The notes beneath the pieces were generated by a model. That model did not search any database. It had not been told where the DNA came from and was given only the letters and a program-made list of their open reading frames with translations. From Sagittula salina (GTDB lineage: Bacteria > Pseudomonadota > Alphaproteobacteria > Rhodobacterales > Rhodobacteraceae), in the NCBI RefSeq assembly GCF_017813235.1, contig NZ_JAGISH010000002.1:248001-312000 (forward strand): a stretch of 64,000 bases of DNA, read 5' to 3'. Shown here in pieces: positions 35,339 to 45,165 of the stretch. Made by a program: the position numbers and the translations under genes. The first letter of the stretch is position 1. Each line of letters opens with the position of its first letter.

Positions 35339-36846
35339 TGCACGCGCTCGCCCGCCAGCCGCTGTTCCTGACGCTGACGGGGCTGACCTCCGTCGCCATG
35401 CTGCTGCCCGCCGCAGTGGGTCTCGCGCTTGAGGAATTCCACGATTCGCGGTCTTTCTTCTATGCCGGGGTGATCGGCATGGTGCTCACCGTGCTGGTGG
35501 CGATTTCGCTGGCGAACCGGCAGCACAACACCAGCGCGCTCAGACAGTTGCTGGCGCTTGCGGCGGGCTTTGTCTTTCTGCCGGTCTACATGGCGATCCC
35601 CTTTCAGGAGGCCGTGCGCACGACCACCTTCGCCAGTGCCTATTTCGAGATGGTGTCGTCCTTCACCACCACCGGCGCCACGCTGTTCGACCCGGCGCGG
35701 CTGTCGGTGGCGGAACACCTCTGGCGGGCCGAGGTCGGCTGGCTGGGCGGAATGCTCATGTGGGTGGCGGCCTCCGCCATCATGGCGCCGCTGGCGCTTG
35801 GCGGGTTCGAGGTGACGGCGTCGGGCGAGCCGGGGCAGGCGGTGCTGTCGGGTGTGGCCGCCTCGGAACGCTCCGATCCCCAAAGCCGCCTTTGGCGCAG
35901 CGTAGAGGCGTTGGTGCCGCTTTATGTGGGGCTAACGCTGGCGCTGACCGTGATGTTGATGGTGGCGGGCGATCCGCCGCTGATCGCGCTGACCCATGCC
36001 ATGGCGGTGCTTTCGACTTCGGGCATATCGCCCATTGGCGGGGTGGAATCGGCGCCCTCCGGCATCTGGGGAGAGATCATCCTTTTCCTGTTCCTCGCCT
36101 TCGCCCTGTCGCGCCAGACCTTCTCCAACGATACGCGGCAGACGCAGGGATTGTGGTACGATCCCGAATTCCGACTGGGCCTGCTGATCGTCGTCATCGT
36201 TCCGCTGGCGCTATTCCTGCGCCACTGGGCGGCGGCCTTCGAGGTGGGCGAGGAGCAGAACTGGCTGGCCGGTCTGCGCGCGCTCTGGGGGGCACTGTTC
36301 ACGGCGGCTAGCTTTTTGACGACCAACGGTTTCATCAGCTCGGAATGGGACACGGCGCAATTCTGGTCGGGGCTGTCCACGCCGGGGATCATCCTGATGG
36401 GGCTGGCGCTGCTGGGCGGCGGTGTCGCGACCACGGCGGGCGGCGTAAAGCTGCTGCGGGTCTACGCGCTGTACCAGAACGGCACGCGCGAGATCGAGCG
36501 GCTGGTGCACCCTTCCTCTGTCGGCGGGGCTGGACTGCTGGGGCGCCGGCTGCGCAAGGAGGGGGCCTTCATCGCATGGGTGTTCTTCATGCTGTTCGCG
36601 GTGACGCTGTCGGGGCTGACCATGGTTCTGGGACTTTACGGTCTGAATTTCGAGCATTCCACCGTGCTGACCATTGCCACGCTAGCCAATACCGGACCGC
36701 TGATCGAGGTCGCCCCGGAGGCCGCCATCGATCTCAATGCGCATGTCTGGCACGCAAAGCTGCTGCTCTGCGGTGCGATGGTTCTGGGGCGGCTCGAACT
36801 GCTGGCGGTCATTGTCATGCTGAGCCCGGACAGCTGGCGCGGTTGA
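35338..36846 (+). CDS. trkH: Trk system potassium channel subunit TrkH
   Basis: The 502-residue membrane protein has the four repeated pore-type units of the Trk/Ktr/HKT family. Selectivity-filter-like segments include SSFTTTGATLF, AVLSTSGISPIGG, SFLTTNGFIS and LANTGPLIEV, with TTGAT and STSGIS the clearest. About ten hydrophobic helices are visible. It lets potassium in when activated by TrkA. The start overlaps the trkA stop (TGATG), so the two are coupled. An intergenic gap of 149 bases separates it from hfq. Confidence 0.95.
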   Translation: MHALARQPLFLTLTGLTSVAMLLPAAVGLALEEFHDSRSFFYAGVIGMVLTVLVAISLANRQHNTSALRQLLALAAGFVFLPVYMAIPFQEAVRTTTFASAYFEMVSSFTTTGATLFDPARLSVAEHLWRAEVGWLGGMLMWVAASAIMAPLALGGFEVTASGEPGQAVLSGVAASERSDPQSRLWRSVEALVPLYVGLTLALTVMLMVAGDPPLIALTHAMAVLSTSGISPIGGVESAPSGIWGEIILFLFLAFALSRQTFSNDTRQTQGLWYDPEFRLGLLIVVIVPLALFLRHWAAAFEVGEEQNWLAGLRALWGALFTAASFLTTNGFISSEWDTAQFWSGLSTPGIILMGLALLGGGVATTAGGVKLLRVYALYQNGTREIERLVHPSSVGGAGLLGRRLRKEGAFIAWVFFMLFAVTLSGLTMVLGLYGLNFEHSTVLTIATLANTGPLIEVAPEAAIDLNAHVWHAKLLLCGAMVLGRLELLAVIVMLSPDSWRG

Positions 36847-36995
36847 GGCCGCGGGCCCGGTTTCTCGGCACAAGCGCAACACCACCTTGAGAAAGCGTTA
36901 TTTTACGACTGGAAACTCGCTGGCGCGCACGACATACTCCATTTCGCGTGGGCGGCCCCGAGGGACGGGCCAAAGGCAAGAACAAAGGCAAACCA

Positions 36996-37232
36996 ATGGC
37001 TTCCGACAGACAAAACCTCCAGGACGCATTCCTGAACCATGTGCGCAAGACGAAGGTCCCGGTGACCGTCTTCCTTATCAACGGCGTGAAATTGCAGGGC
37101 GTCATCACTTGGTTCGACAACTTTTGCGTGCTTTTGCGCCGTGACGGCCAGTCACAGTTGGTGTACAAGCACGCGATCTCGACGATCATGCCGGGACAGC
37201 CAATCAACTTGTACGACGGTGAAGACAACTGA
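36996..37232 (+). CDS. hfq: RNA chaperone Hfq
   Basis: The 78-residue protein has the Sm1 motif ([21 protein letters not shown]) and Sm2 motif ([11 protein letters not shown]), with the N-terminal QNLQDAFLN contact residues for the proximal RNA face. It forms a hexamer that pairs small RNAs with mRNAs. The chosen start gives [18 protein letters not shown], the family N-terminus. It lies 17 bases upstream of hflX, the usual partner. Confidence 0.98.
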   Translation: MASDRQNLQDAFLNHVRKTKVPVTVFLINGVKLQGVITWFDNFCVLLRRDGQSQLVYKHAISTIMPGQPINLYDGEDN

Positions 37233-37249
37233 AGGAACACGCAACGCCA

Positions 37250-38503
37250 GTGACCCGCGCATGGGTCCTGCATCCCGACATGAAGGGGCCGGGCCCGCGG
37301 CGTGATGCCGGGCTCGCCCTCGAAGAGGCCGTCTCGCTGGCGGTCGCTCTCCCGAACCTAGAGGTGGCGGGGAGCACGGTTGTGCCGCTGCGCGACCCGC
37401 ATCCGGGCCATCTTTTCGGCACCGGAAAGATCAAGGAACTCAAGGACCTTTTCCACGATAACGAGGTCGAACTGGTGCTGGTGGACGGTCCCGTCACGCC
37501 GGTGCAGCAACGCAATCTCGAAAAGGAATGGAAGGTCAAGCTGCTCGACCGGACCGGGCTGATCCTCGAAATCTTCTCTGACCGGGCGGCGACGCGAGAA
37601 GGCGTGCTGCAGGTGGAAATGGCTGCGCTCAGCTACCAGCGCACGCGGCTGGTGCGGGCGTGGACACACCTGGAACGGCAGCGCGGCGGGCTCGGCTTCG
37701 TCGGCGGTCCCGGCGAAACCCAGATCGAAGCTGACAGGCGCGCCATCGACGAACAGCTGGTCCGCCTGAAGCGGCAACTGGAAAAGGTCGTCAAGACGCG
37801 CGAGTTGCACCGCAAGGCGCGGGCCAAGGTGCCCTATCCGATCGTCGCGCTGGTGGGCTATACAAACGCCGGAAAATCGACGCTGTTCAACCGTCTGACC
37901 GGGGCGGAAGTGTTGGCGAAGGACATGCTTTTCGCCACGCTGGACCCGACCATGCGGGCGGTGAGGCTGCCCACCGGGGCGGATGTGATCCTGTCGGACA
38001 CCGTGGGCTTCATCTCCGATCTGCCGACTGAACTGGTGGCCGCCTTCCGCGCCACGCTGGAGGAGGTTCTGGCTGCGGACGTGATCGTGCACGTGCGCGA
38101 TATCTCGCACCCCGAAAGCGAGGCGCAGGCCCGTGACGTGGCGACGATCCTCGATAGCCTCGGCGTGGACGAGGACACGCCGCAGCTGGAGCTGTGGAAC
38201 AAGATCGACCGGCTCGACGACGAGGCACAGTCGGCGCTGTTGGCGCGGGCGGACCGGGACGCAGGAATCCATGCCGTCTCGGCGCTGACAGGGGCGGGGT
38301 TGGACGGCTTCCTCGAAGCTGTGACCGAGGCGCTGGGAGAGGTGCGCGCCCGCGAAGAGGTCCGGCTGGGCTACGGTCAGGGCAAGGCGCGGGCCTGGCT
38401 CTTTGAGAAGGGGCTGGTCGAGGCGGAGGTGCAGGACGAAGACGGCTATCTTCTGACCGTCGAGTGGTCCGCCCGAGACCGGGAACGGTTCGCGAAACTT
38501 TAA
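37250..38503 (+). CDS. hflX: Ribosome-associated GTPase HflX
   Basis: The 417-residue protein has the N-terminal HflX domain with the GTGK signature (HLFGTGKIKEL) and the glycine-rich RGGLGFVGGPGETQIE, then a G domain with P-loop GYTNAGKST (202-210), G3 DTVG and G4 NKID. It splits or rescues stalled ribosomes under stress. The start is a GTG at 37250 with GAAGGA upstream at rather long spacing. It follows hfq directly and is the last gene of this block. Confidence 0.96.
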   Translation: MTRAWVLHPDMKGPGPRRDAGLALEEAVSLAVALPNLEVAGSTVVPLRDPHPGHLFGTGKIKELKDLFHDNEVELVLVDGPVTPVQQRNLEKEWKVKLLDRTGLILEIFSDRAATREGVLQVEMAALSYQRTRLVRAWTHLERQRGGLGFVGGPGETQIEADRRAIDEQLVRLKRQLEKVVKTRELHRKARAKVPYPIVALVGYTNAGKSTLFNRLTGAEVLAKDMLFATLDPTMRAVRLPTGADVILSDTVGFISDLPTELVAAFRATLEEVLAADVIVHVRDISHPESEAQARDVATILDSLGVDEDTPQLELWNKIDRLDDEAQSALLARADRDAGIHAVSALTGAGLDGFLEAVTEALGEVRAREEVRLGYGQGKARAWLFEKGLVEAEVQDEDGYLLTVEWSARDRERFAKL

Positions 38504-38663
38504 GAAATGCCACGATTGACAGCGCGCGGCGGGGTCTTCCCGGCGCGCGTTACTTTGTGTCGCGCGATGTGTGGTGTATGCCTGCGGGAGCGTCGCAGGG
38601 CGGAGCGGCTGCTACGGGCGATATCTGCAATAGCGGTCCGGGTGACATACGGGGCACGGGAAG

Positions 38664-38725
38664 GGGCGCTGCCCCATCGCACCGGCGGAGCGATTCCCCG
38701 CGGTATTTTGGAACCAAAGAAGCAG
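38664..38725 (+). repeat. Dispersed intergenic repeat, copy 3 (diverged)
   Basis: GGCGGAGCGATTCCCCGC is followed by GGTATTTTGGAACC and AAAGAAGCAGG on the plus strand. It lies 160 bases after hflX and resembles copy 6 most closely in the part after the GC-rich segment. Confidence 0.55.
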
Positions 38726-38789
38726 GGGGCGGGTGCCGGGCCGGAGGGACCCAGGGAGGCATAGGGAGGTCAACGCGGGTCGGCGGACG

Positions 38790-39671
38790 TCAGAGGATAA
38801 GGGCATCGCTGTCGAGCAGATGCCTTGCCATGGCGAGGCGGATGGCCTGGCGTTGACTGGGGCTCCCCGGGGTGTTGGCCCAGACCCATGTGCTGAAACA
38901 CCGTTGCAGGAAGAGGCGCACCGGCGCTGCGGTGTGGCGGTCGCCATAGGCGGCCCGCAGGGGCGCGAGGTCGGGTTCGGCATCCGGGGATGCGAGGGTG
39001 AGCAGGTCCAGCGCCAGGGTGAAGAGGTCGCGCAGGGGTTCGTCCTCATGCGTATTTTCGAAGTCGATGCCCCATGTGATGCGGCCATCGTGGAGCAGAT
39101 TGGAGAGCGTCATGTCACGGTGGGTGACGGCGCGCGTGGCCTTCTGCCGGCGGGCGGACGCGGCGAGGGATTCCGTCCGCTCAAGGCTATGCTGGAACGC
39201 TGTCGGATCTGGAATGGACCGGGCACCGTTGGCGACCTCATCCGACAGCCGGTGTAGCCATGCGACATGCCCTCCCGGGCGGAAGGGGAACTTGCGCAGG
39301 GTGGGCGCGTGGAAGGCGCGCAGCCAATCTCCGGCGAGGGTGGGAATGTGCCGGTCGCCCTGCCGCCAGAGGGTGGCGAGATCGGGACCTGACAACCGGG
39401 GCATGACCAGTGTCGTCGCACGCCGGAAGAGGATCGCGGGGGCGCGGTTTGTGCCTGTCAGTTGGTCTGACACCTCTGATTGACGCCGCGCCTGAGCGTC
39501 GGCCCGCGTGGCGAACTCGGGCGCGTAGACTTTCAGCACGAGGGTTTCCGTGGCAAGGAGCTGCGCCTGCGCGGGCGGGCGTTCGGGAAAGAGTGGCGTG
39601 GGCGCGTCGGAAAGGTCCATCGCCCGCAGTGCGGCGCGGGCTTCGACTTCCGCCACCGCGCGGGAGATCAT
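38790..39671 (-). CDS. APH/choline kinase-family phosphotransferase
   Basis: The 293-residue protein has the catalytic loop of aminoglycoside-phosphotransferase-like kinases, THRDMTLSNLLHDGR, followed by the metal-binding IDFENTHED. An N-terminal Ala/Glu-rich stretch leads into a small lobe with VLKVYAP as the probable ATP-binding lysine strand. The substrate is not evident; members phosphorylate sugars, choline or homoserine as well as antibiotics. The start overlaps the stop of the upstream acylase gene by four bases, so the two enzymes are made together. Confidence 0.8.
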   Translation of the reverse strand: MISRAVAEVEARAALRAMDLSDAPTPLFPERPPAQAQLLATETLVLKVYAPEFATRADAQARRQSEVSDQLTGTNRAPAILFRRATTLVMPRLSGPDLATLWRQGDRHIPTLAGDWLRAFHAPTLRKFPFRPGGHVAWLHRLSDEVANGARSIPDPTAFQHSLERTESLAASARRQKATRAVTHRDMTLSNLLHDGRITWGIDFENTHEDEPLRDLFTLALDLLTLASPDAEPDLAPLRAAYGDRHTAAPVRLFLQRCFSTWVWANTPGSPSQRQAIRLAMARHLLDSDALIL

Positions 39672-42136
39672 GGCTTGACGAGGCGCGTGATGCCGGTGGC
39701 CGCCGCCTTTGCCAGATTGATGTCCAGCGACATGGGGATGTATTCGCCGCGCCGCCAGAGTTGGCCGAGGTCGTCGTAGTGCCGGGACAGCGGGTGGCCG
39801 GATTGGCCCGTGGAAGTGATGAAGACCGAACTGTCCGGGTCGGCGAAATCGTAGACCCCGCGGTAGGTGGCTGCGTGCACATTGGCAAAGGGTTCGGGGC
39901 CGGTGCCCTTCGTACGGCCGCGCAACAGGGTGAAGTCGCCGCCGGAGGTGTTCTGGCGGATATTCACCAGTGAGCGCACAATGGGCAGGTCGCCCAGCAC
40001 CGTATGTTTGTGAATCGCCACGTGGGCGTCGCCCCACCGCAGGGATTCAAGCTGCGTGCCATAGGTTTCCGCGATCCAGACCAGCGCGTCGTCCAGCGCG
40101 AGACGGGCGATGTCGGAGCAGCTTTCGATGCGGGCGGAGCGGATCACGTCGCACCATGCTGCAGCACCGTCCACATTGCGGAAGACGCGTTCGATAAAGA
40201 GGGGTTCGACGTGGTCGAACTCTGTGGCGAGGCGGCCGAGATCGTCCTGGATCAGCCGTTCTTGAAGAAACCGCAGCCATGCGGCGTAGATCAGCGGTTC
40301 GGGCATGTGTTCGTTCATCTCGCCGTTCCAGTCGGCAAGCAGGGCAAGCGCCTTCTGACGCTGGCGTTCCGGCGTTCCTTCGGGGGCGGCCTCTGCGGTG
40401 TACCAGAGATCGCGGCCGATGAGCGGGAGTAGCGTGCGGGCGGCCTGCGACACGGTGTCGAGCTGCGCTTCGATAAAGCTGTCGCGGGTGTGCACCTTGC
40501 GGCCCATCATCAGCGTCTTCCAGCGCTGAACACGCTGGCTGTCGCCCCAGTCAAAGGAGACGTGCAGCGGAAAAGGCCGGTCGATGATCTTGTTATTGGT
40601 GTTGCCGACGATGCCGCCGGGCGGCGCCACAAAGGAGGGGTTGGCGGAGAATGGCAGGGTACCCTGCCAGCGGTTCCCAGCGATCCAGCCGGGCGAAGGC
40701 AGGCGACCCTGCGACTGGTGCGCGGGGTCGCGTTTCGGCATGGCGCCGATCAGTTGCAGGGCGATTGTGTTGCGGTCGACCACGGTCAGGTTCTGCGAGG
40801 GCGCGACATAGGCCTCTGACGCCTTCAGGGCCTGCGGCACGTCCTGCGCCATCATCAACCCCACGGCGGCGGACATGGAGGTGTCGGCGGGCGACAGCGC
40901 GGTCCAGCCCAGCGACATCACGTGCCCCGGGGGCGTGACCGTGTCGAGGTCGAACTGCGAACCGGGCAGTACGGGGCCATTGTCGGTGAAGCGCAGGGTA
41001 ATGGTGATCGGTGTCTCGTCCCGGATACCGATGATCGATTTGCGCGTGGTGAAACGCTTCCACCCGGTGGGGGTGCGGTATTCCTCCGGGTTGTCGGGGT
41101 TGAGTCGCTCGACAAAGAGATCCTGATCGTCGAGGTAGGATGATGTCAGACCCCAACCCAGCTTCTCGGACCGGCCCAGCATGACGGCGGGAGTGCCGGG
41201 GATCGTACCGCCGATGACGCCGCCCGATTGCAGTTGCAGGCGCGCAAGGTACCAGGTGGAGGGCGCGGTCAGCCCGAGGTGCGGGTCGTTGGCCAGCAGA
41301 GTCCCCCGCGAGGCGGAGCGGTCGGGCGCCGCTGCCCATGCGTTGGACGCTCCGGCAAAGCCGCGTCCTGGCGGGATGTCCAGAAACAGGTCCTGTTCGG
41401 TGCGGCTCTGGGCATATTTCGGCAAGTTGCTGTCGGGGAAGAGAGCCGCGTAGTCCGGCAGGGTGGCGATGCCTTCTCCGGGGATGTCGGGCAGGATGTC
41501 CGAAAGGCGCTGTTCATCGTCCAGCAGCAGGGAGGTACGGGCCCGCAGCACTTCTTCTCCGAGCGCTCCGGACAATTGCAACGCCATGAGTTTCACGATG
41601 GCGATGGAATCGGCGGGTTGCCACGGGGCGATGGCGGCGTCGAAGAGGAAGAACTCGGGCGCGCCGCGCCCAAGCGCGTCGGCGTTGATCTCCTTGATAT
41701 AGGCATTGACCCCGGCGGCGTAGGCCTCCAGCGCATCGAGTGTGCGGGCATCCTGATGCTCGACCGAGGCGACGGCCAGTGGGTAGAGGTCGAGCCGCCG
41801 CAGCAGCGTGTCGGTGCGCACGGTGCGCGACCCGAAAATCTCCGACAGCCGGCCCTGCGCGGTGCGCCGCAAAAGCGTCATCTGCCAGAGCCGGTCCTGC
41901 GCATGCACGTAACCCAGCCCAAAGAAGGCGTCGCGGTCCGAAAGCGCCATGATATGCGGCACGGCATTGTTATCGCGCACGATTTCGATGTCGGCGGTGA
42001 TACCCGGTGTGGCGCGGGTCTTGTCGTACTCGGGCAGGGAACTCAGAGCGAGGTGCCGCGCAAGGAAGAAGGCCAGCACGGACAGGATGAGGGCGGCACT
42101 TGTCAGTCTGACAAGCCAGCGGAACAGTCCGGGCAT
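39668..42136 (-). CDS. Penicillin acylase-family (Ntn) amidohydrolase
   Basis: The 822-residue precursor belongs to the S45 N-terminal-nucleophile family, with an N-terminal membrane anchor or signal (residues about 7-27). The predicted processing site lies before Ser264 in GFAGASNAWA, which would become the beta-subunit nucleophile; FGLGYVHAQDRLWQM in the alpha part and NDPHLGL after the nucleophile are typical. Family members cleave penicillins, acyl-homoserine lactones or other N-acyl compounds; the substrate here cannot be read. GGAGAGGG precedes the ATG at 42136. The phosphotransferase gene overlaps its end. Confidence 0.92.
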   Translation of the reverse strand: MPGLFRWLVRLTSAALILSVLAFFLARHLALSSLPEYDKTRATPGITADIEIVRDNNAVPHIMALSDRDAFFGLGYVHAQDRLWQMTLLRRTAQGRLSEIFGSRTVRTDTLLRRLDLYPLAVASVEHQDARTLDALEAYAAGVNAYIKEINADALGRGAPEFFLFDAAIAPWQPADSIAIVKLMALQLSGALGEEVLRARTSLLLDDEQRLSDILPDIPGEGIATLPDYAALFPDSNLPKYAQSRTEQDLFLDIPPGRGFAGASNAWAAAPDRSASRGTLLANDPHLGLTAPSTWYLARLQLQSGGVIGGTIPGTPAVMLGRSEKLGWGLTSSYLDDQDLFVERLNPDNPEEYRTPTGWKRFTTRKSIIGIRDETPITITLRFTDNGPVLPGSQFDLDTVTPPGHVMSLGWTALSPADTSMSAAVGLMMAQDVPQALKASEAYVAPSQNLTVVDRNTIALQLIGAMPKRDPAHQSQGRLPSPGWIAGNRWQGTLPFSANPSFVAPPGGIVGNTNNKIIDRPFPLHVSFDWGDSQRVQRWKTLMMGRKVHTRDSFIEAQLDTVSQAARTLLPLIGRDLWYTAEAAPEGTPERQRQKALALLADWNGEMNEHMPEPLIYAAWLRFLQERLIQDDLGRLATEFDHVEPLFIERVFRNVDGAAAWCDVIRSARIESCSDIARLALDDALVWIAETYGTQLESLRWGDAHVAIHKHTVLGDLPIVRSLVNIRQNTSGGDFTLLRGRTKGTGPEPFANVHAATYRGVYDFADPDSSVFITSTGQSGHPLSRHYDDLGQLWRRGEYIPMSLDINLAKAAATGITRLVKP

Positions 42137-42234
42137 TTCCCTCTCCGTCCTTATGAGCTAGGTGGGAGGGGACTTAACTTGCGGGCGCCTGAAAGCCAAG
42201 GGCCGGGCGGACCGCGTTTGCGGGAGGGCAGCAT

Positions 42235-43110
42235 ATGGCAAAGGTGGCGTTTCTGGGGCTGGGCGTGATGGGGTATCCCATGGCGGGGCACCTTGCGAAG
42301 GCGGGCCACGAGGTGACCGTTTACAACCGCACGACGGCCAAGGCAGAGCAGTGGGTGGCGGAGTTCGGCGGATCGCTGGGCAAGACCCCGCGCGAAGCGG
42401 CCCAGGGCGCGGAATACGTGCTGTCCTGTGTCGGCAACGACGACGATCTGCGGTCCGTCTGTCTTGGCGAGGACGGTGCATTCGCCGGCATGTCTGGCGG
42501 GATCTTTGTCGATCACACCACGGTTTCCGCTCAGGTCACGCGGGAGCTGTCCGAGGAGGCGGCAAAGGTGGGCATCGGCTTCATCGACGCGCCGGTGTCC
42601 GGCGGCCAGGCCGGGGCGGAGAACGGTCAGCTGGTGGTGATGTGTGGCGGCGACGAGGCGACCTACGACAAGGCCGCCCCGGTCATCGACGCGTTTTCGA
42701 AGCTGTGCAAGCGACTGGGCCCCTCGGGCGCGGGGCAACTGACCAAGATGGTCAATCAGATCTGCATTGCGGGGCTGGTGCAGGGGCTGTCGGAAGGTCT
42801 CCACTTCGCCGAGAAGGCCGGGCTGGACGGGCGCGCGGTCGTTGAGGTCATCGGCGGCGGCGCGGCGGGGTCCTGGCAGATGGTCAACCGCCACGCGACG
42901 ATGCTGGACGGCCATTTCGAGCATGGCTTTGCCACAGACTGGATGCGCAAGGATCTGGGGATCTGCCTGAAAACGGCCGAAGAAAACGGCGCTTCGCTGC
43001 CGGTAACGGCTTTGGTCGACCAGTTCTACAAGGACGTGCAGAACATGGGCGGCGGCCGCTGGGACACCTCCTCGCTGTTCGCGCGCCTTCGGAAACTCTC
43101 GACTGAGTGA
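42235..43110 (+). CDS. NAD(P)-dependent 3-hydroxyisobutyrate dehydrogenase-family enzyme
   Basis: The 291-residue protein has a Rossmann domain with GLGVMGYPMAGHL (8-20) and the substrate-binding FIDAPVSGGQAGAENGQL. The catalytic lysine is Lys171 in GAGQLTKMVNQ. Members reduce or oxidise beta-hydroxy acids such as 3-hydroxyisobutyrate, tartronate semialdehyde or succinic semialdehyde. The context does not select one: the gene stands alone between a divergent acylase and a convergent moaA. A strong hairpin follows it. Confidence 0.9.
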   Translation: MAKVAFLGLGVMGYPMAGHLAKAGHEVTVYNRTTAKAEQWVAEFGGSLGKTPREAAQGAEYVLSCVGNDDDLRSVCLGEDGAFAGMSGGIFVDHTTVSAQVTRELSEEAAKVGIGFIDAPVSGGQAGAENGQLVVMCGGDEATYDKAAPVIDAFSKLCKRLGPSGAGQLTKMVNQICIAGLVQGLSEGLHFAEKAGLDGRAVVEVIGGGAAGSWQMVNRHATMLDGHFEHGFATDWMRKDLGICLKTAEENGASLPVTALVDQFYKDVQNMGGGRWDTSSLFARLRKLSTE

Positions 43111-43141
43111 GACGGTCCTAACTTGACTCTCATGGTCGGCG

Positions 43142-43165
43142 ACGCGGGACGACATCGTCCCGCGT
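43142..43165 (+). terminator. Hairpin behind the dehydrogenase gene
   Basis: ACGCGGGACGA and TCGTCCCGCGT are perfect complements with only CA between them, followed by TTGTT. It lies 31 bases past the stop codon and probably terminates the transcript. Confidence 0.65.
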
Positions 43166-43368
43166 TTGTTCAGCAATCCGAGCTATTTGGTTCGAATTAA
43201 TGAAAGCCAAAATGCGGCTTGCCTTGGGTAACAGCTCGGTCATAGCCGATTGTATGACAGCGCAGGGCCGCGACAAGCGACGCCAACGCGCAGATTAAGG
43301 ATTTCTTCGGGTCAGCAACGGCGCCCGCGCGTCCTGAACACCGCTGCGCTGCACCGCTTGTCCCCGGT

Positions 43369-44376
43369 TCAGCCGCCGGTGTGGCTCATGTGGCGCGAGA
43401 CGCGGCCGTCAACCGTCTGCCGCGAATAGTCGAAATCATGGCCCTTCGGTTTCAGCCGGATGGCGGCGCGGATGGCCTCCTCCAGCGCCTCGTCGCTGTC
43501 TGGGTGGTTGCGCAGCGCCGCGCGAAGGTCGGCGTTGTCTTCCTGTCCAAGGCACATGAACAACTCGCCGGTGCAGGTCAGACGCACGCGGTTGCAGCTT
43601 TCGCAAAAGTTGTGCGTGAGCGGCGTGATGAATCCGATCTTCTGTCCCGTCTCCTCCAGCCGCACGTAGCGGGCGGGGCCGCCGGTACGTTCCGGCAGGT
43701 CGGTGAGTGTATAATGTTCGGACAGGCGGGCGCGCAGATCGTCGAGTTTCCAGTACTGGCCAAGCCGGTCTTCGTTGCCGATGTCGCCCATGGGCATGAC
43801 CTCGATCCAGGTCAGGTCCATGTCGCGCGACGCGCACCACTCGGTCAGTGCTAGCAGCTCATCGTCGTTGAACCCCTTCAGCGCGACGGTGTTGATCTTC
43901 ACCCTGAGGCCCGCACGCTGCGCCGCGTCGATCCCGCGCAGCACCTGCGGTAGCCGGCCCCAGCGAGTAATATCGGCGAACTTCTTCTCGTCGAGCGTAT
44001 CAAGAGAGATATTCACCCGTCGCACGCCGGCGGCGTAAAGGTCGCCGGCAAAGCGTTCCAGCTGCGAGCCGTTGGTGGTCAGCGTCAGCTCCTTCAGCGC
44101 GCCCGCGTCGAGGTGCCGTGACATCCGCTGGAAGAAGGTGAGGATATCCCGCCGCACCAGCGGTTCACCGCCGGTAATGCGCAGCTTTTCCACCCCGAGT
44201 CCGACGAAGGTCGAACACATGCGATCGAGTTCCTCGAGCGTGAGCAACTCTTTCTTCGGCAGGAAGGTCATGTTCTCCGACATGCAATAGACGCAGCGAA
44301 AGTCGCATCGGTCGGTGACGGAGACCCGAAGATAGGAAATCGGGCGCTGGAACGGGTCGATAAGCGGCGTTGTCAT
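43369..44376 (-). CDS. moaA: GTP 3',8-cyclase (molybdenum cofactor)
   Basis: The 335-residue radical SAM enzyme starts molybdenum cofactor synthesis from GTP. The N-terminal cluster uses Cys24, Cys28 and Cys31 in CDFRCVYC, and the C-terminal GTP-binding cluster uses Cys258, Cys261 and Cys275 (CX2CX13C). The protein ends in the essential Gly-Gly. Start [24 protein letters not shown] was chosen as the family N-terminus. It is divergent from a lipoprotein gene; no moaC or mogA is adjacent. Confidence 0.97.
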   Translation of the reverse strand: MTTPLIDPFQRPISYLRVSVTDRCDFRCVYCMSENMTFLPKKELLTLEELDRMCSTFVGLGVEKLRITGGEPLVRRDILTFFQRMSRHLDAGALKELTLTTNGSQLERFAGDLYAAGVRRVNISLDTLDEKKFADITRWGRLPQVLRGIDAAQRAGLRVKINTVALKGFNDDELLALTEWCASRDMDLTWIEVMPMGDIGNEDRLGQYWKLDDLRARLSEHYTLTDLPERTGGPARYVRLEETGQKIGFITPLTHNFCESCNRVRLTCTGELFMCLGQEDNADLRAALRNHPDSDEALEEAIRAAIRLKPKGHDFDYSRQTVDGRVSRHMSHTGG

Positions 44377-44480
44377 GCCGGCAAGGTAGGCCTGAGCGGG
44401 ATCATGAGCAAGGCCCCGCGCGCGATTGTGTCCCAATACCGCAAACGTATATGGAGGGGGAAAGATCAAGGGAGGCGCAA

Positions 44481-44975
44481 ATGCGTGCTGTAGGGATGAT
44501 GGGCGCGGTGGCGCTGGTGCTGGCGGGATGCGGCGATACCGGGCTGTTCAAGCCACGCGCGCCCGAGACTGAGGTGCAGGAGACCACGGACGGGCAGGCG
44601 CGGCCGCAGGCGCGGCCGGCGGGAGCGGCGGTAAAACCGCCGTCGGGCGCACGTACCGCAGAGCAGTTCGACACCACCACCGCCGAGGAACGCAAAGCCG
44701 CCGCCGCGGCCGCGAAGCCTGTGGGCGAACAGGCGTTGGGGGATACCGTTGCGAGCCTCGGGGATCCGGCAAGGCCCGGATTCTGGCTGGAGACTCCGCT
44801 GGTCACCTCCGCCCAGAAGGGCCGGGTGGAATACAAAGGCAAGTCGTCACAGGTCGACCTGATCCCGATCGGCGGACCCAGGACGGCAGGCAGCCGTATC
44901 TCCCTCGCTGCAATGCGGTTGATCGAGGCGCCGCTGACCGACCTGCCGACGATCAAGGTCTATGCGGGCGGCTGA
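44481..44975 (+). CDS. Hypothetical lipoprotein
   Basis: The 164-residue precursor has a lipoprotein signal ending LVLAGC, so Cys17 is the lipidated residue. A Pro/Ala/Gln-rich linker (about 20-85) precedes a small conserved end with [29 protein letters not shown] and [13 protein letters not shown]. Proteins of this shape are common in Rhodobacteraceae; no function is known to me. GGGAGG lies before the ATG. It is divergent from moaA. Confidence 0.75.
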   Translation: MRAVGMMGAVALVLAGCGDTGLFKPRAPETEVQETTDGQARPQARPAGAAVKPPSGARTAEQFDTTTAEERKAAAAAAKPVGEQALGDTVASLGDPARPGFWLETPLVTSAQKGRVEYKGKSSQVDLIPIGGPRTAGSRISLAAMRLIEAPLTDLPTIKVYAGG

Positions 44976-45036
44976 TCGGCCTTCTGCACGGCCTGCCGGC
45001 CACGCGCTGCCCGAACTGAAGGCCGACCGCGCCTGT

Positions 45037-45068
45037 CTTATTCTTGGGGAAATACTCAGCTGCGACGG
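45037..45068 (-). repeat. Dispersed intergenic repeat, copy 4 (short)
   Basis: Read on the minus strand it shows GCTGAGTATTTCCCC and AAGAATAAG, the AT-richer core of the repeat family without the long GC-rich inverted repeat. It lies between the convergent lipoprotein and AlkD-type genes. Confidence 0.5.
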
Positions 45069-45165
45069 CACCGCTGGCGGTCGGCCCGAAATTTGGCCGC
45101 AAATTCCTTTGCGCGCCTGACGGATCGGGTCGTTCGCGGAGGACGCGGTGCCGGTCCGGAACCGC

